From Liquidambar formosana (Eukaryota; Streptophyta; Magnoliopsida; Saxifragales; Altingiaceae): DNA of 64,000 nucleotides. Where the stretch lies: contig CM077831.1 in NCBI GenBank assembly GCA_039720395.1, forward strand, positions 30,915,695 to 30,979,694, read 5' to 3'. This document shows, piece after piece, positions 23,301 to 40,329 of the stretch. Position 1 is the stretch's first letter, and every line of letters starts with the position of its first letter. Under the pieces are notes generated by a model that saw only the letters and a program-made list of their open reading frames with translations, made no database searches and was not told where the DNA came from. Both the position numbers and the translations under genes were made by a program.

Positions 23301-24156
23301 GGTCAAAACGTCCATATACTGCACTGGTTAGTAATTATCTGCATCATCTATTTTTATGATGCCATCCATTTAAAAAAAAAAAAAAATCATTTAATATTTT
23401 AAACTTTTATTATCATGTGTACCAACTTTTCCCTCTTGCTTAAATTATAAAAAGCCCTGAATTGTTTTGGATCCATGTTTATATAATTCAAGGATGATGT
23501 TCCTCCACGTTATGCTGACCCGGGTGTCCGCCAGTCGAGGGCTCGTTTGGACTATGAACTAGGTGGTGGTGCTTCTCAGTATGCAGACACTTACAGTGAA
23601 AGGTTTGTCACTCTTGGAACTGGAACTAGTTGTAATTGTTGTGCACCTTTTGGTATGTGTTATTGAAGTGACTTACATTTGTATGTGTGGTTGGCAGACT
23701 TGGAAGATCTAATATAGGATATGGTGGTAGCAGAAGTTCTATCTCGGGGCAGGATTCACATGGGCTTTATAGCAGTCGTCAGGGTATGGGATATGGAGGT
23801 GTGTTTTAAGTTGCTGAAAAATCGATATGCGTAGCATGCCACCATTTAATTTAGTAATTTTTGCTAAGCGATCTTGTACTCCATTTTTGATTGGCTTTCA
23901 GGTTCTTTCGGTAGTAGTGATGTTGGTGGGATGTACTCTTCAAGCTTTAGTGGTGATTACATGTCTCGTGGAAGTGATGTATGCTCCTTCTTGAGTGTCG
24001 TATAATGGGAGTTGACTACTAATTCTTGTAATAACTTGTTTAAATAAAACACTTGCATTGCAGGTTGGTGGTAGCTCTTACTCATCACTGTATTCTAGTC
24101 GTGGAGTGGGAGGCAGCAGTTACATGGGTAGTGGTGGTTCTGGATCATACTATTGA
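20014..24156 (+). CDS. Acidic three-RRM RNA-binding protein, hnRNP Q-like
   Basis: Eleven exons: 20014-20302, 20838-21397, 21486-21575, 21678-21917, 22306-22527, 22637-22928, 23013-23326, 23493-23602, 23698-23798, 23902-23978, 24064-24156. All junctions are GT-AG and in phase, giving 795 residues. Residues 1-45 are basic (MPPRTVKRG..PRATRG); 50-210 are Glu/Asp-rich. RRM1 starts about 217 (EFEVFVGGLDKDATEPDLRK, GFAFLRF), RRM2 about 298 (TLFLGNICK, GFAFLEF), RRM3 about 395 (KTVFVDGLPASWDEERVREL, GFGFVTF-like). The tail is Arg/Gly then Gly/Ser/Tyr-rich, disordered. The plan matches plant SYNCRIP/hnRNP-Q proteins, closest in my memory to the long Arabidopsis member At2g44710 and more distantly LIF2. 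Likely a nuclear protein in mRNA processing or chromatin-linked RNA binding; this gene's targets are unknown. The start is the ATG of MPPRTVKRG. Confidence 0.93.
20332..20361. repeat. (TA)n microsatellite in intron 1
   Basis: About fifteen TA units followed by CACACAC, 30 bases after the first donor of the RNA-binding protein gene. Confidence 0.85.
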
Positions 24157-24690
24157 GGTAAGTCAAAACTGCTGTCGTACTGTTGTTTGATGTGGTTTGG
24201 CGCATGAGGAAGTGTGTATATATATATATATATATTTTTTTGTGTGTTTATGTTTTTCTATATACTTTTGATGGAGATCACTGTTGCCAGAAGGCATGGC
24301 ATCTCTAAGAGGTGTAACTGGTGAAAGTGGAGCACTGTGGTCACTTGTGAATTTGTCTGTGGCACAGATACGACATGACAAAGAGGCTGCTGTAGGATGT
24401 GGATTAGTTGAAGATTATGCATTAATGATGCCTACAGTTTTGGAGAGATCATGTTACCAAGCGTGAATAGCCTCTATCTGTTGGTTGAGAAGAGAATTAT
24501 GAGTTTGTAGTTGAAGGGGCTGTATTGCTTCAGGCCATCTTAGATCTGATGGAATACTTTGTTAAGTCGTAATTTTATGCTGTAAGGAAACTTTAGTTAT
24601 TTAGAGTTGAAAACAAGAAGTTCTTAGTACGTGGTTTGTATGAATTGCCTCTTTTATTCTCTCTATAAGAATTCCACATGATGGACAATG
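24157..24690 (+). other. 3' UTR of the RRM gene with an intron
   Basis: One base after the stop codon is a strong donor (TGAG|GTAAGT), and a (TA)n-containing stretch ends at 'gttgccag' near 24291, so an intron of about 134 bases appears to sit directly downstream of the stop. Being within 50 bases of the stop, it would not be expected to trigger decay of the normal transcript. The end near 24690 is an estimate. Confidence 0.55.
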
Positions 24691-27600
24691 AGGAGTTATG
24701 TTGCATCATCTGCTCAATGGACAAAACTTATGATAAGAGCTTGAGGTGTTTATGAATCTGGTTAAGGACCCTTGGATATTTTGCTATGCTGAATTGATTG
24801 GATAACCCTTAGCTAAGATTGCAGAAGGCAATATGGTCATTTGTAATTAAATACTCTTTTCACAACCTTGAACATATATTCAAAGAACCTTTTAGCTAGT
24901 TAACTAGCAAATGGAATGGTGAATTATAATGACTACAAAGACTAAGTGTGGATTCAAAGGCGCTTTCTTGAGTGTATGCATAGCTATTCTGCATTCTTTT
25001 AGAACTCTGGTGCATGAGCAACCAACTGGAGATCATTGAACATGCTGAGCATGGAAGTCGAGCTGCATGACTATGGCAGTGACATGCAGGCATCAACTTG
25101 CACCAGTTTGTTACCCTGCTTTTACATTGGAATTGAATGGTAAGATGCAACAGAAGGCTGAATTAATAACAAGAGAATACACAGACTTGTTAACAATCAA
25201 TTTCAATCTCGTTTACCCGGTATTTGTTGCTTTTTCCAGTGTCCTTGGGTGACACTTTTTTGAGGTTGGAAGTTATGCATTGTGCTAGTGTGTGCCATTA
25301 ACCAAGAGTTGGAGCAGGACCACTTTTATGGTGCATGTTTGGCCAAAATAAGGATTGTGTTCTCATTAATGTTAACGGGGTGGGTTTATCACCAACAGAA
25401 AATTGATAGTTCTTGTGACCGAAAGGACAATTTGTCATTTATTTTACATCCACATTTATTTCCCTGTTGTTATTTTATGAGAGCAGTATCTTTTTGGGAT
25501 CTTCTGGCCACTCTGAAATTGTTTGGGTACCACTGTTGTCTTGGGTCATGTGCATTGCTCAAACTGGTGCAATCCATAGCTGATTCTTTTGGGGCTGAAA
25601 TAATCTCGTAGCTTGGATTGCTTTATTTCTGCCCACAATAATGGTGTCATGTTTCATAAGATGTTTAGTGCTTTCTGGAAGATGATGATGGGTGTGAGTC
25701 CTGTTACTTTTTGTTTCTTGGAGCATGGACCCTTTGTATATGGTGGGGTATGTACTAATAGAACCTTAGTGCGGAAACTTATATGGTTGGATGTATATGT
25801 TCAGGTTACGATGTTGGAAAGTGATGTCATTTCTCACGTCAGGGATTTTCTCTTCTATATTCTGCTGTTTGTATGGACTGGGAATGGTATTTGTTTGGTT
25901 TGGAATTTGGAAAATTGCTTTTAGTCTCAAACTTAATTGAGAAACAAGCACACAGAGGGGAATGGCACACTATTAGATTTGTATTAGTGCTTGGAACTTA
26001 CCAAAATATTTAAAATTGAATAGCCGCCTATTTACCTTATTTCCTTTTAGTGGATAGAACATGCTATGATATAGGAATGATAAAACACCAAAGTGTGTAA
26101 ATTAAAGGAGAAACCAGTGGAGGAAGAAACTCTTTGGGTTATAAAAATATCATTCCTGTTTGAAAATGGTTCACAATTGGCATCAAAATATCCCGAACAT
26201 AGTGTGCTATTGTGTGTATGATTACGATAGTGGCAGGGAAACTTGTTGGTGATTCCTGTGAGAGTATCTTGTTGAGGATTTTCTTTAATCTGTTAAAAGT
26301 CTAGTTGTTTTGAATGGTCTGCTTCTAGAGGCTCACGCTTACTAGTGTAACTATTCCATGTTTGTTTAGTTCTTCACTGATAATGAAGAGTTAGTATTAG
26401 TATGTAAGTGAAATCCTTTTTGATTTGAAGGCTTTTGCATTGATTTTGTAGCATAGAATTAGAGGGTATGATGTGGCTTCTTACTTGGTGCCACACGGGC
26501 TGTTAGCATTGTAAAATTGACTTTGCAAGGTTTTACTAGTAGCTTTATATGGGGTGTCTTGTTATGATTGTTCCATGCAATTTTGATTGCCTTGTCCTTT
26601 TATGTCATCTCTACATGATGTAATTGGAATTGTGGAAGAATGTGGGGGTGTTTGTTCTTGCTGGAGTAGGGAATGTATGTTTTCATTTGCCTAGGTTTTG
26701 GTTGGCATCATTTATGTTTTTGCTGTTCAAAAGCAGGAAGCAAATGTGGTGTTTTTGTTATGTTTACGGTTTTAAGAAACAGAAAACAGAAGACATGTTT
26801 GATTAGTATGAAAGATGAAAATAAAAAAATTATTTCAGATTGTTGTTGACATAGTTTTCACTTTTTCTGAAAGTTTTGAAATTTATTTATGAGAATGGGG
26901 GAAAAAAAAAAAGGTGAACTAAACACATTTCTTCGAGCGTGTTTCCATATTTTTGTTTGAAAATAAAAAGGGGACAAAAATGATGCCAAATGGTCCCTTA
27001 ATTAATCAATTATGCGTGAGAGTTGCCAGCATGTGTGCTATATTACTATTTGTTTACTTTTTTTCTAATGGTCTTCATGGGGAATTTTCCTCGAAAATTG
27101 TAGTTTCTTGCTTTAGATTTCGTTTTGGAGCTTTGCTTCAATTTCAAGTTTAGTCATATCAAAGAGGAGAATTACATTTATGAGTATTTGTAGTTTTGAT
27201 GTTTCTTGCTGTTTAGCTTTGCTTGTGTGTCAACGTTTTGCAATTACCATTGATTAATTCCCTTGTGAAAGCCCATTAGGTATAGTTCCAGTTTCAATTT
27301 TGAGAACTGGGATTCAGTGATCCGAGCACCGAGTTGCAAAGGGATTCAGAAAGGGTAACCTAACTTTTGCTTAGTTTACTGCCATCTTTATAATCAGTTT
27401 GATTTCATCCCTGGGATTTGGTGCATTTCTGTATTTTCTTTTGAAATCTTGAAGCTAGAATCAAGCTGAGGGTTGGACAGTGACACTGAATCTTGAACGA
27501 CTGCAAGGTGAGGATCATATTTTTGTTTTTGTATTTTGTTTTCCTTTAAAGTAGAAAAAAGTATACAGTTTCCATTTCTGGAAAAGAAAATAGAACAATA

Positions 27601-29690
27601 ATGACAAAGTAGTAGTGAGTATAAAGCTTCAGAAATATAGTCTGGAAACCATCTAGCACACGGCATGTTGGAGGGCTCATGGGTAATGAAGGTAACACAT
27701 TGTTTAACCTTTCTTCTAATATTGTCTAGAAAAAGAGGTGCAGATAATATTATACCTTATTCTTATAGTGAAGTTGATTGTATTAGGTTCCAATATTCCA
27801 CTATATACAGTTGATAATTATAGAAGTATTTGCTTTTGGTTAGTAGAATGCTTTGTATTTTTTGCTTGACCTCCACAGGTCTCTAGCTCACAAGTTCTCA
27901 TTTGGCAGCGAGAAATTTGTGCCATGTCTTTCTTCACGCATTGACACTCTTTATGCTGGGTCCATGTAGTCCATTTTGACAACCTTGGCTGTGTAAATAA
28001 TTTTTGTAAAATCTTTGGATGTTCTAAATGGGTATCCTGTTATAAGAACACAATGTCGTTTTGCAGCAAGATTACTTTATTCACGTTTCTCTTTGCATTG
28101 ACTCCTTTAAATGCTAGTTGCTGTGGTACATCTGATTATGCAATGTGCGCTTTGTTCTGTAGACAATATTTGTAAAATGAATGCATTATGCTTAAATTGT
28201 GATGCTGTTTTTAGATCCTCCCTCCCACTCTCTCTCCTGTGTGTGTGCGGACTCTCTGAAATGTGAATGTGCTGTGCTCGTGAATGGTGTGGTGTTAATG
28301 AAATTCAACGTGTATTGATGCAAAATAAGAAATTGGATTGAATGGCAGGATTCGTTGTGTTACAGTGTGGTTTGTACGATTAATATTGAAACTTGCGTTG
28401 GACATATTGCTAGTTTCTTCCCCCAAAAAAAAAAGAAAAAAGAAAGAAAAAAAAGAAAAAAAGAAATAATACTTGGTTATTTGCCATAATTATATGTACA
28501 TCCCACCTTTAAATGAGGATAGTACTTGGTTATTTACAGCCGCGGGGAGGAGCTTTTTATTTTTACTCATCTTTTGTCGTATTTTAAAAAAAATATAAAT
28601 AAATCAGAAATTATTGTTTTATATATAAGCCAACACATTTCTGGATCGTCATGTGCTCGTTAAAGCCTTGTTTTGGTTACCGAAGAAGAAAGAACGGTTC
28701 GTTCACCCAAGCTTGATCTTTTTCCCATCTCGCCTCTGAGCAGGCGTCTCGCCGGGCAACCCACAAGGAGAACGATTTCTCTCGCATGAGTCCTATTTCC
28801 GTACCCTAACAGCTCAGTGATGAACTAAGGTTCTTGCTTTCATTAAGCAAGTGTGTATCCCATCACCAAAAAAAGAAAAAAAGAAAAAAAGAAGAATGTG
28901 TAACTGGTCATTACTCAGAAGAAAAAAAAATGTACTGGTAATGAAGGGCTGCTAACAACATTAATTGATTACCATTTTTAAAAATATTATTTGCCAACCG
29001 TTTTTAGAGATTATGAGATTTCTACTGTGCGTGTTGTGAACAAATTTCGTCCGGCATCGAGTATTCGCCGGTGTGAAGGAAACGTTCTCATTGTTTCTTT
29101 GTTTTTGTTTTGGTTTTTTTTATTATCTAAATACCCATAATCTCAGGGGGATGCGGGTTGTTGGCTTTGAGACTTTGGCCGGTGAGACGCCAGTCATCGG
29201 AGGCAGGATGGTACCAGTGAATAAATGCGTCATTCCATTCTTATTATGTACCATTAAAAGTAGGATTGATGGCACATAGGTAGGGATGAAAAATTGAGGG
29301 TTATTAGGTATTGGACTCAAATGCATCTCTTGAATTTTAATTCTCCATTTCTATTTTTTGTTATGTGTCATCGATCTTACGTTTATTGCACCTTGCAATA
29401 ACTTCACCAAATCCAAATCCTTAAACTTCTGACATTAAAAATTAAATAAATAAATAAATAAATAACACCGAGGGTTCTAATGAGCACGGGAGGAGCATAT
29501 GATATGGGACACATGTTGATCAAGGTGCACGCTAACAAATATTCGATCTGTCATCAAGGTCAAAACAGACGAGCCATGACAACTCTCTACACCCCAAAGT
29601 CACAAACGCGAGAACCCTCTCTTCTCAACAGACCAAAGAACAAAAAGCAGGAGGAACCATTTCTGGGTTCTTCAAATCGGCTCTCGAACT
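24690..29690. other. 5 kb without a supportable gene
   Basis: The open frames here (longest 109 codons, at 25282-25611) look like chance and match no family. Base composition is T-rich and intron-like on the plus strand; acceptor-like sites such as 'cctccacag' near 27880 leave room for a non-coding or extended 3' transcript, but nothing shows one. A/G-rich runs lie at 28423-28466 and 28866-28895; a TAAA run lies at 29445-29465. Confidence 0.4.
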
Positions 29691-29693
29691 CAA

Positions 29694-32600
29694 ATGGGTC
29701 GTAAGCAAAAGGACTCAGAACCCGGCCGTTGGACACACCTGATCCTCCTCTTGATGGGTACATTGTCCTGTTTCATGGTGTACGTGTGCCTATCCGTGGC
29801 CTTCAAAGACGGTTCCAGTTCCTGGTCTTCGACGGAATTGGTTGACGATGGTGAAGATTCGGAGGGAGAAGGAGAATGTTGTGGAGGGATTGAGCATTTG
29901 GAGCTCTGGGGTAGATGCTGTGAAATGGGGTTCGGAGTTCAAGCTCAATTCTTCGGAGGACTGTTGTAGGGCTTGTAAGGCATTGTGTAGAGGTGATGAT
30001 GGTCCTTGTTTGTGTGATTCTTGGGTGTTTTGTGGGTTTAGAGAGTCTTGCGGGCCGAGATTCGGTGAGGTATTCCCTCTCTGTTTCTCTTTCTCTCCCT
30101 CTGTATATATATATATATGTATATGTACACCCACACAGACTGATACACACTAGTTAACTGGGTTGATTGGAAATTAGAAATGTTGAATTGATTTGTCTTT
30201 TGTTTCATCTATTGGTGGTACATATATAGGTACGTATGCATATATGGAAATTTGTGTGCTGTGGGTAACTGGGTTCGATTGGAAATTTAAAATGTTAAAT
30301 TGGGTTTTTCTTTAATTTCATATATCGGTGTTATTAAATATATTTTATGGATCAGCGGGATCTCAACGTCTGATCAACTTGATCTTTTGCATGGATGAGA
30401 TGCATGGGAAGGGTCTGATTTTTATAGTGGAATTGGTGTTACATGGGTTCCACATAAAGTTTCTCGAGAATAAAGTCCTTACACTAGGTGTAATTTGTTG
30501 CTTCATTGTATGTATTTAGAGTTTTAGACACACATGAATACACTTCATATCTGATTATGAGATTATTGTTTTCCTCTTTCTGCTTCTAGTGTTGGTTGAA
30601 GAAACAGAAGGATACCTTGGAGCCTGATCGGCGTGACTCAGGAGATCAAGTCATTTGGACTTCTGGGATTGTATTTGGAAAAGGACAGGTATATAATTTG
30701 CTGAACATCATAGGAGTTTCCTGATAGATTATGAACTTTTAAGGATGATGAAGACATGTATAATATAATTAATGTGTAGCTTTTGAAATTATGCTTCCGC
30801 TTCGCCCATTTCAGAGATTATCTTAAAAACAAGCATCTAAGCTTATTGCATGTTCTTCTACTCATTGAAGATTCACGGTTTCTTTTTCCTAAACTTAAAA
30901 GTGTATATAGACATTCTCATATAAGAGACATAACAAGAAGTTTTTAAGTTGTTCCCAAAAATATATTAGCTAGTCTTTAATGTCTATTTCTTACCATAGA
31001 AATGATTTAAAAGATTTTAAGCTGTGGTTATCCTGCATTCTTGTGTTTTTATTTTCTAAGGATGTGTTCTTTATTTCTCATAATGGATGCATATGGCGGG
31101 CAGGACCAACATACCCTGCAATTATAAAAACATCTATGCCAGGATTAATGTATGGATTCATTTTCATCAAACCCTGTTGATTCAAAGGATGTGCACATAA
31201 AGGGGGCCTTTTGGGTTTATTTGCGATATTAATGTACTTGAGTAATTTTAATCTGAATCGGAGTTTTTGTGTGGTGTGGTGTTAAGGAAATGGGAGTAGA
31301 ATTAGTTAATGTTATTTGTAGTAATAAAAAACAATTAGTGGTAGGAGTTAGACGAGAATGAAGTTGTATTTTAGGTGTAAGATGGCAGTCAGTAGCACCA
31401 ATTGTTGAGTGTAGTGAAGTAATGAACCACTTATTATTCACATTTTCTAATGCAGGAACTATATTGTATTTTGTGATGTAGTTTACATTGTAATTTGTTG
31501 CTCATATATTTCCTTTTCACTTATAGGGCATTGTTGGCTTGGAAACACAGTATGGGATTCTTCATATTAAAGTAAGCTTTTTATCTAGAGGTTTAGATGC
31601 ATAAAGTCCTTTCTGTATGGTAATCCTCAGCATGAGTATGATTTCAATGAAGTCGTTACTTAAATATTATTCCCTTTAAAGCTTTTACTTGTTTATTTGG
31701 CTTTTCACTTGTCTAACCTTAGTCTATTGGTTCTAAAACATTTTTCTCTTTTCTTTAGTGATTTCTTCTCCATTTATCTTTACTGTTAGTCTATGGAGAG
31801 AAGGCTGTCCCTCGAATCTTGAAAAATTCACCATCAGTGAATAAGAAACCGAAACATAGAGATATGTAAAAATAAGTACTTAAAAATTTGGAGAAATTCA
31901 TGAAAAATCCAGAGGGTAGAAAACACGAGTAGAACATTCATACAAGCAAAAATATTTTTACATAGTACATACTATAGATTCTAAAAGCATCTTTTTCCTC
32001 CTTGTTCCTGTGTATTTACATACTTTTTGTTCGTCAATGTATTTTCTTTCATCCATATTTTGCTTGATTTACAAAGAAATCATCACCTCCTACTTACATA
32101 GTGGTGTCTTTGATTCTGCAGCTTTACCCTGATTGTGCTCCACATTCTGTGGCCTATATTCTTGAGCTGTTGGCATTACGTCATTGTGCAGGGTGCCAAT
32201 TTTATCGTGCAGAAAACCGCAGTAGTTCTTGGGATTCAAAAGGAAACCACATAGAAAATGTAAGATTTCTTTTTTCAATATACCAATCGTGGCTTCTTAT
32301 CAACAAAATATACCAATTATGCCTGATTTTGTTTAAAAAATGATGCTTTAGAAAGCTTGCTAACTAACTAAATATCCAATTTCATATTATTCAGTTTCCA
32401 TAAAACTATATTTTCCTCTTGAAGATGAAATGGACTAGGATAATCAATAAATAAAAAATTCAGCACAAACAGCTCTATATAGTTGTGGAAATGGGTCACC
32501 TAGGTATTTGTTTATAGCATCATTGTGTGCAAGGTTCTCCTGCTCACCACCTTCTTTTCATTTTGTACATTTTAAAGAGTGAAGGCATAAATATTGTTCA

Positions 32601-33366
32601 ATTTCCCAAAATACCCATATCTTTTGTGGAAAAGGTAAACTTCTTCTTTCATTCAAACATTTGATAGAAGGGTAATATTAGGAAAACAAATAGACAAGTG
32701 AGATGTTAATGCATTAATTGCATCTCCTTTATATGCATGTTTTTTCAAGGTGATCATGCTTTGTGGGTTGGCCTTGGGAGTGAGTGATTGATTCTAGCAT
32801 ATAATTGCTTTTCTATAGTGCGTGGGTGAGAGAGGAAGTTTCAGAAATACAGAATCAACTATACAAAATATGAAAAGAAGGTAGTGAGTGGAAGAACCTA
32901 GATTGGGCAGACGGTGTTGACATTTTTATTTTGGCATGTTTCTTAAGTAATTCTTCTGGATTTCAAAATTTGGAACTCATAAGCATCTCATATGAACTAT
33001 GTAGGCTCCTTTTGGTCCTCCTTATGCACTGATTCAAGGAACGCTTGAAGCCCACGGGACCATCTTTAAGGATATCCCAACAGAAGTTTGCCCCACTATA
33101 AGAAGAGGCTCAGTTGCATGGGTTGGTCCCGGCCCTGAATTCTTTATCAGCCTAGCAAACCACAATGAGTGGAAAAAGGCATACACCGTGTTTGGTTCTG
33201 TTCTTCCAGAAGACATGGAAATCGCGGAGAAAATTGCACAGCTTCCCACTAAGCCTGAGTTGTGGAATATATTGATGTCTCTGTTTTGGAGACACCTGTT
33301 CCATTATGGATCCGGAGAATCAAAAGGAGTGATGCAAACCTGAAATTCAATAGACACAGAAATTGA
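29694..33366 (+). pseudogene. Membrane-anchored cyclophilin-like gene, frame broken twice
   Basis: Five exons: 29694-30069, 30590-30688, 31527-31571, 32122-32259, 33005-33366, all GT-AG. After MGRKQKDSEPGRW comes one membrane segment (about residues 14-36), a Cys-rich lumenal part (CCRACKALC, CLCDSWVFCG) and a cyclophilin-like fold (GLETQYGILHIKLYPDCAPHS, FFISLANHNEWKKAYTVFGS). I recognise a conserved but uncharacterised plant family. Two one-base faults break it: an extra base near 29906-29913 (frame ends ELWG, resumes DAVKWGSEFK) and a missing base at 33268-33271 (ELWN, then IDVSVLETPVPLWIRR). Without correction translation stops at 29969. Everything else, including splice sites and phases, is intact, so either the gene died recently or these are assembly errors. 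The active-site residues of true prolyl isomerases are not evident. Confidence 0.75.
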
Positions 33367-34169
33367 CTCAAGCGGGACCTAGTTCTTGGGTATGTCTCAT
33401 CAATCTCATATGGTTTCCAATGTATATAGTTCTGTATACTTCATGGGAACGATGTGGATTTCTTGGGTCATTTGGTCTGAGTCTATATAAATTCATCATT
33501 TTCAATTTGATCTGTTGATTTTGATATACCCGATAAATTTTGCAAATGAAGTAGAAATCAGAGAAGATGCAGAGTCAAATCTTTCTCCAATTGGGCTTTG
33601 CTCACAAAGGGATTGCGGTGAAAATTTTTGATGTGTTATTTGGTTATTCCCCTTCACAATCTGGAGATTGCTGCTAGGTTTGGACAGAGATGGGTTTGAC
33701 TTTAATCCCTGGATTTGATGACTTTGGTCTTGTTTTTGGAAGCAATGTCATTTATCTTCAAGAAACAGCCTGCATAATGTCTCTGTTACCCTAATTTTTT
33801 TTTTTAAAAAAAAGACTTGATAATAGAGCTGAGCTGTCCTAGGAGAGCACAACTGTGCAGGCATTTTGGGCAAAATTAAAAAATGACCAATGCTATCCCA
33901 ATTCCCAGGTGATTTAATTTAATTTAATTTTCATTTTTCTGGATTCCGTATTAACAAGACACATGGGATAAATGCCCATCATTGTATTAAAATTCGGTTG
34001 GAACATATTTTTTCTAAGTAAACATCCACAATTACCAATCCAAGAACTATTTGGAACAAACTGAGAGCCTGTTTAAGTTGAAGGACACACAGTTCTAAAG
34101 TAGTAGTCTAGATTACATGGTCTAAGCAGACCAGAAAAGGGAAAAACGGAAAAAACATACGCGATTTTA

Positions 34170-34300
34170 GTTTACCGGCCTAGTGGTATCTCTTCCCTCT
34201 CATGAGGTGGTGGTCGTAACTTCCGGACTTTCGGATGACGGTTTTACGAGGGGCAGGGTTATTCCCGTTATGTAGCCCAATGCCCAATTTGGCTCTCCTC
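34170..34300 (+). mobile_element. Probable decayed tRNA-derived SINE
   Basis: 'accggcctagtggtatctc' resembles the A-box start of plant tRNA-derived SINEs. 'catgaggtggtggtcgtaac' about 35 bases later stands where the B box belongs but has lost the GTTCGA core. 'gttatgtagcccaatg' matches the usual downstream body. No clear tail or target duplication. Confidence 0.45.
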
Positions 34301-34665
34301 AGGATCAGAAAAAACTATAGCATGGCAGAGGGTACCAAAACTTGGCAAGATGCGATGATTTCGTTTCTTAATTCTCGTTTAAAAAGAACGTAAAAATATA
34401 GTGGTTATACTTTCTGTGAACATTTTGGAAGAAGGAAAGGCTAATGTGATGGTTGGGGGTTGTTCAAATCCTGGTGATTGCTACACTCATTCTTCTCTAA
34501 ATAGGCAAATAGGACACTTAAGAGTTGGGTCGGAATAATTTTCTTCCTGCTAAGAAGTCTGGCCATATGCAACTCAAGTCCCACGTATAGGAAGATCCTC
34601 CTCAACATTGGAAAGTGTTACTTCATTGTACTTAATTATAACTATCTAAAGGACAGTCAAGAAGA

Positions 34666-34737
34666 GGATCCGTGGCGCAATGGTAGCGCGTCTGACTCCA
34701 GATCAGAAGGTTGCGTGTTCGATTCACGTCGGGTTCA
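34666..34737 (+). tRNA. tRNA-Trp (CCA anticodon)
   Basis: A 72-base cloverleaf: acceptor arm GGATCCG with CGGGTTC (two G-U pairs) plus A discriminator, D arm with GGCGCAATGGTAGCGC, anticodon arm TCTGA-CTCCAGA-TCAGA with anticodon CCA, and T arm GCGTG-TTCGATT-CACGT. No intron. The internal A and B boxes are intact, and a T5 run at 34750-34754 can end polymerase III transcription. It looks like a functional nuclear gene and not an organelle insertion. Confidence 0.95.
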
Positions 34738-36207
34738 ATTCCCCTGACATTTTTATTGTTTGGTTCCTCTGCTGTTTGGATTTTTTCTTTTCTTGGTTAT
34801 AGATGGTAAAATATTATTGAACTGTCCCAAACAAAGCCCAATTAACATAAGAAGAAAAAGAAACAGAAGGAGACCATTAAAATAATCTCTACGCCTTTTA
34901 ATCTCCGCCCCATGGGACTAACTACTGGATATGTGCGATTGTGTGACGGGTAGTTTGTATCTTGGGAAAGTCAATGAATCAGATCACGAGGGCTTCAAAA
35001 TTTACTGCAACTGACCAACAAATCAGCTCTAACATCAAGGGTTTGTCATGATTGTGTTCGAATTCTGACTCACAAATCTCATCTGAAGAAGCAATGATGG
35101 GTAGCTTAGCATTCCTCGCTTATCTGATACGACCGATGATGCAAATGACAAGTGATGTGGTAGGATTGTAATATACTGAGAACAAGCCAATTGGGCAAGT
35201 AGTTTAAATGCCTGTTGCCTCTAAAGTAGAAGCCCTGAATCTCTATTTATGCAGATTTTGAAATCAAAGAGTCGTTCACAAAAATGCAACGATGGCATAG
35301 TTATAGGAAGCCTTCTGCTTCATCTATATCTGTAAATATTACATACCCTTTATTGGTTCAATCTATGATGCATTGTTTCTTGCTTCAAGGTCTTTCACCC
35401 TACACATACAGGGGTTACAAATGATACCCATTTTATCCAACCATGTTTCCTTCTTACAGCAGAATGTTTCATTTTTCAAGCTTTTCATTGCGTTGCGCAT
35501 GCAAAAGAAGAGCGGCAATTGTTCAATTGATGTTTCCGAACCTGATGAGCTGACAGAAAAATCAAACGAAGTGCAAATTCTGGCAAGAACCTATCTAGAG
35601 GGGAAGGGGGCCTTTCTAATTAGACGTCGTCCCATTTCTTTTATATGGGTATTGCCATCTGTGTTGTAAGCCGAGGCACACACTCGGGTAGAGAACTGGT
35701 CCAGTTTGAACGAAAAATAAAAAAAATATAGAAAATAGTAATAACCCGTAATTGCTTTATATTTTAATTAAACAATGAAAATAAATAAATGGAAGGAAAT
35801 GAATATAAAGGAGTAAAAACAAAACCATCGAGATGCTTTTATTTCAAGTATATTGACAAAAAAATAGAATAGTAAACCATTAAGGAGGTTGCCTGACCAC
35901 AACACAAGGGAAGATGTCTATCTGCCCTTTAAGAAGGCCACTAAAATGAATTCCGATCTTTCTGCTTGCTTTTAAAAAGTTTGCACCTGTGATTCTATTA
36001 TCAGGCTATATATTATTTTCTCCACAGATGCCGTGGGTAATTGATTTCATGGCCGAACAGTAACACAAGTGGATTATCTTCTCTGAAGTCATCAACGAGA
36101 TACGATCCTACTTCAAGAAAAATAGAGAAGGTTTTGAACATTGCTCCACAATGAACAATTTGTAGTTGAACCCATTGCAAAAGTTAAATTCTATTTAGAA
36201 GCATTCT

Positions 36208-40201
<3,994 letters not shown>

Positions 40202-40329
40202 GGTTGACGACTGACGAGTTGCGGACCAAAACCGAATAAGGGAATGAAATTAAAAATAGGGGACGAACGAACGTATCTATACGCGGAGAATGTGAAATAG
40301 GAGTAGTAAAATTTGTTCGCATATCTATT

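Larger units (their letters stand above)
33400..36000. other. Intergenic stretch with a tRNA and SINE remnant only
   Basis: Apart from the tRNA-Trp gene and a SINE-like piece I see no gene. A plus-strand frame at 35373-35669 has ordinary-looking composition (SEPDELTEKSNEVQILARTY) but no family I recognise. Confidence 0.4.

Noticed and set aside
25282..25924. Two adjacent plus-strand frames of 103-109 codons as a possible small gene
   Set aside because: No start context, splice pattern or family similarity; hydrophobic composition fits T-rich non-coding DNA.
35373..35669. A 98-codon plus-strand frame with normal amino-acid mix
   Set aside because: No recognisable domain and no supporting gene structure; left unannotated for lack of evidence.
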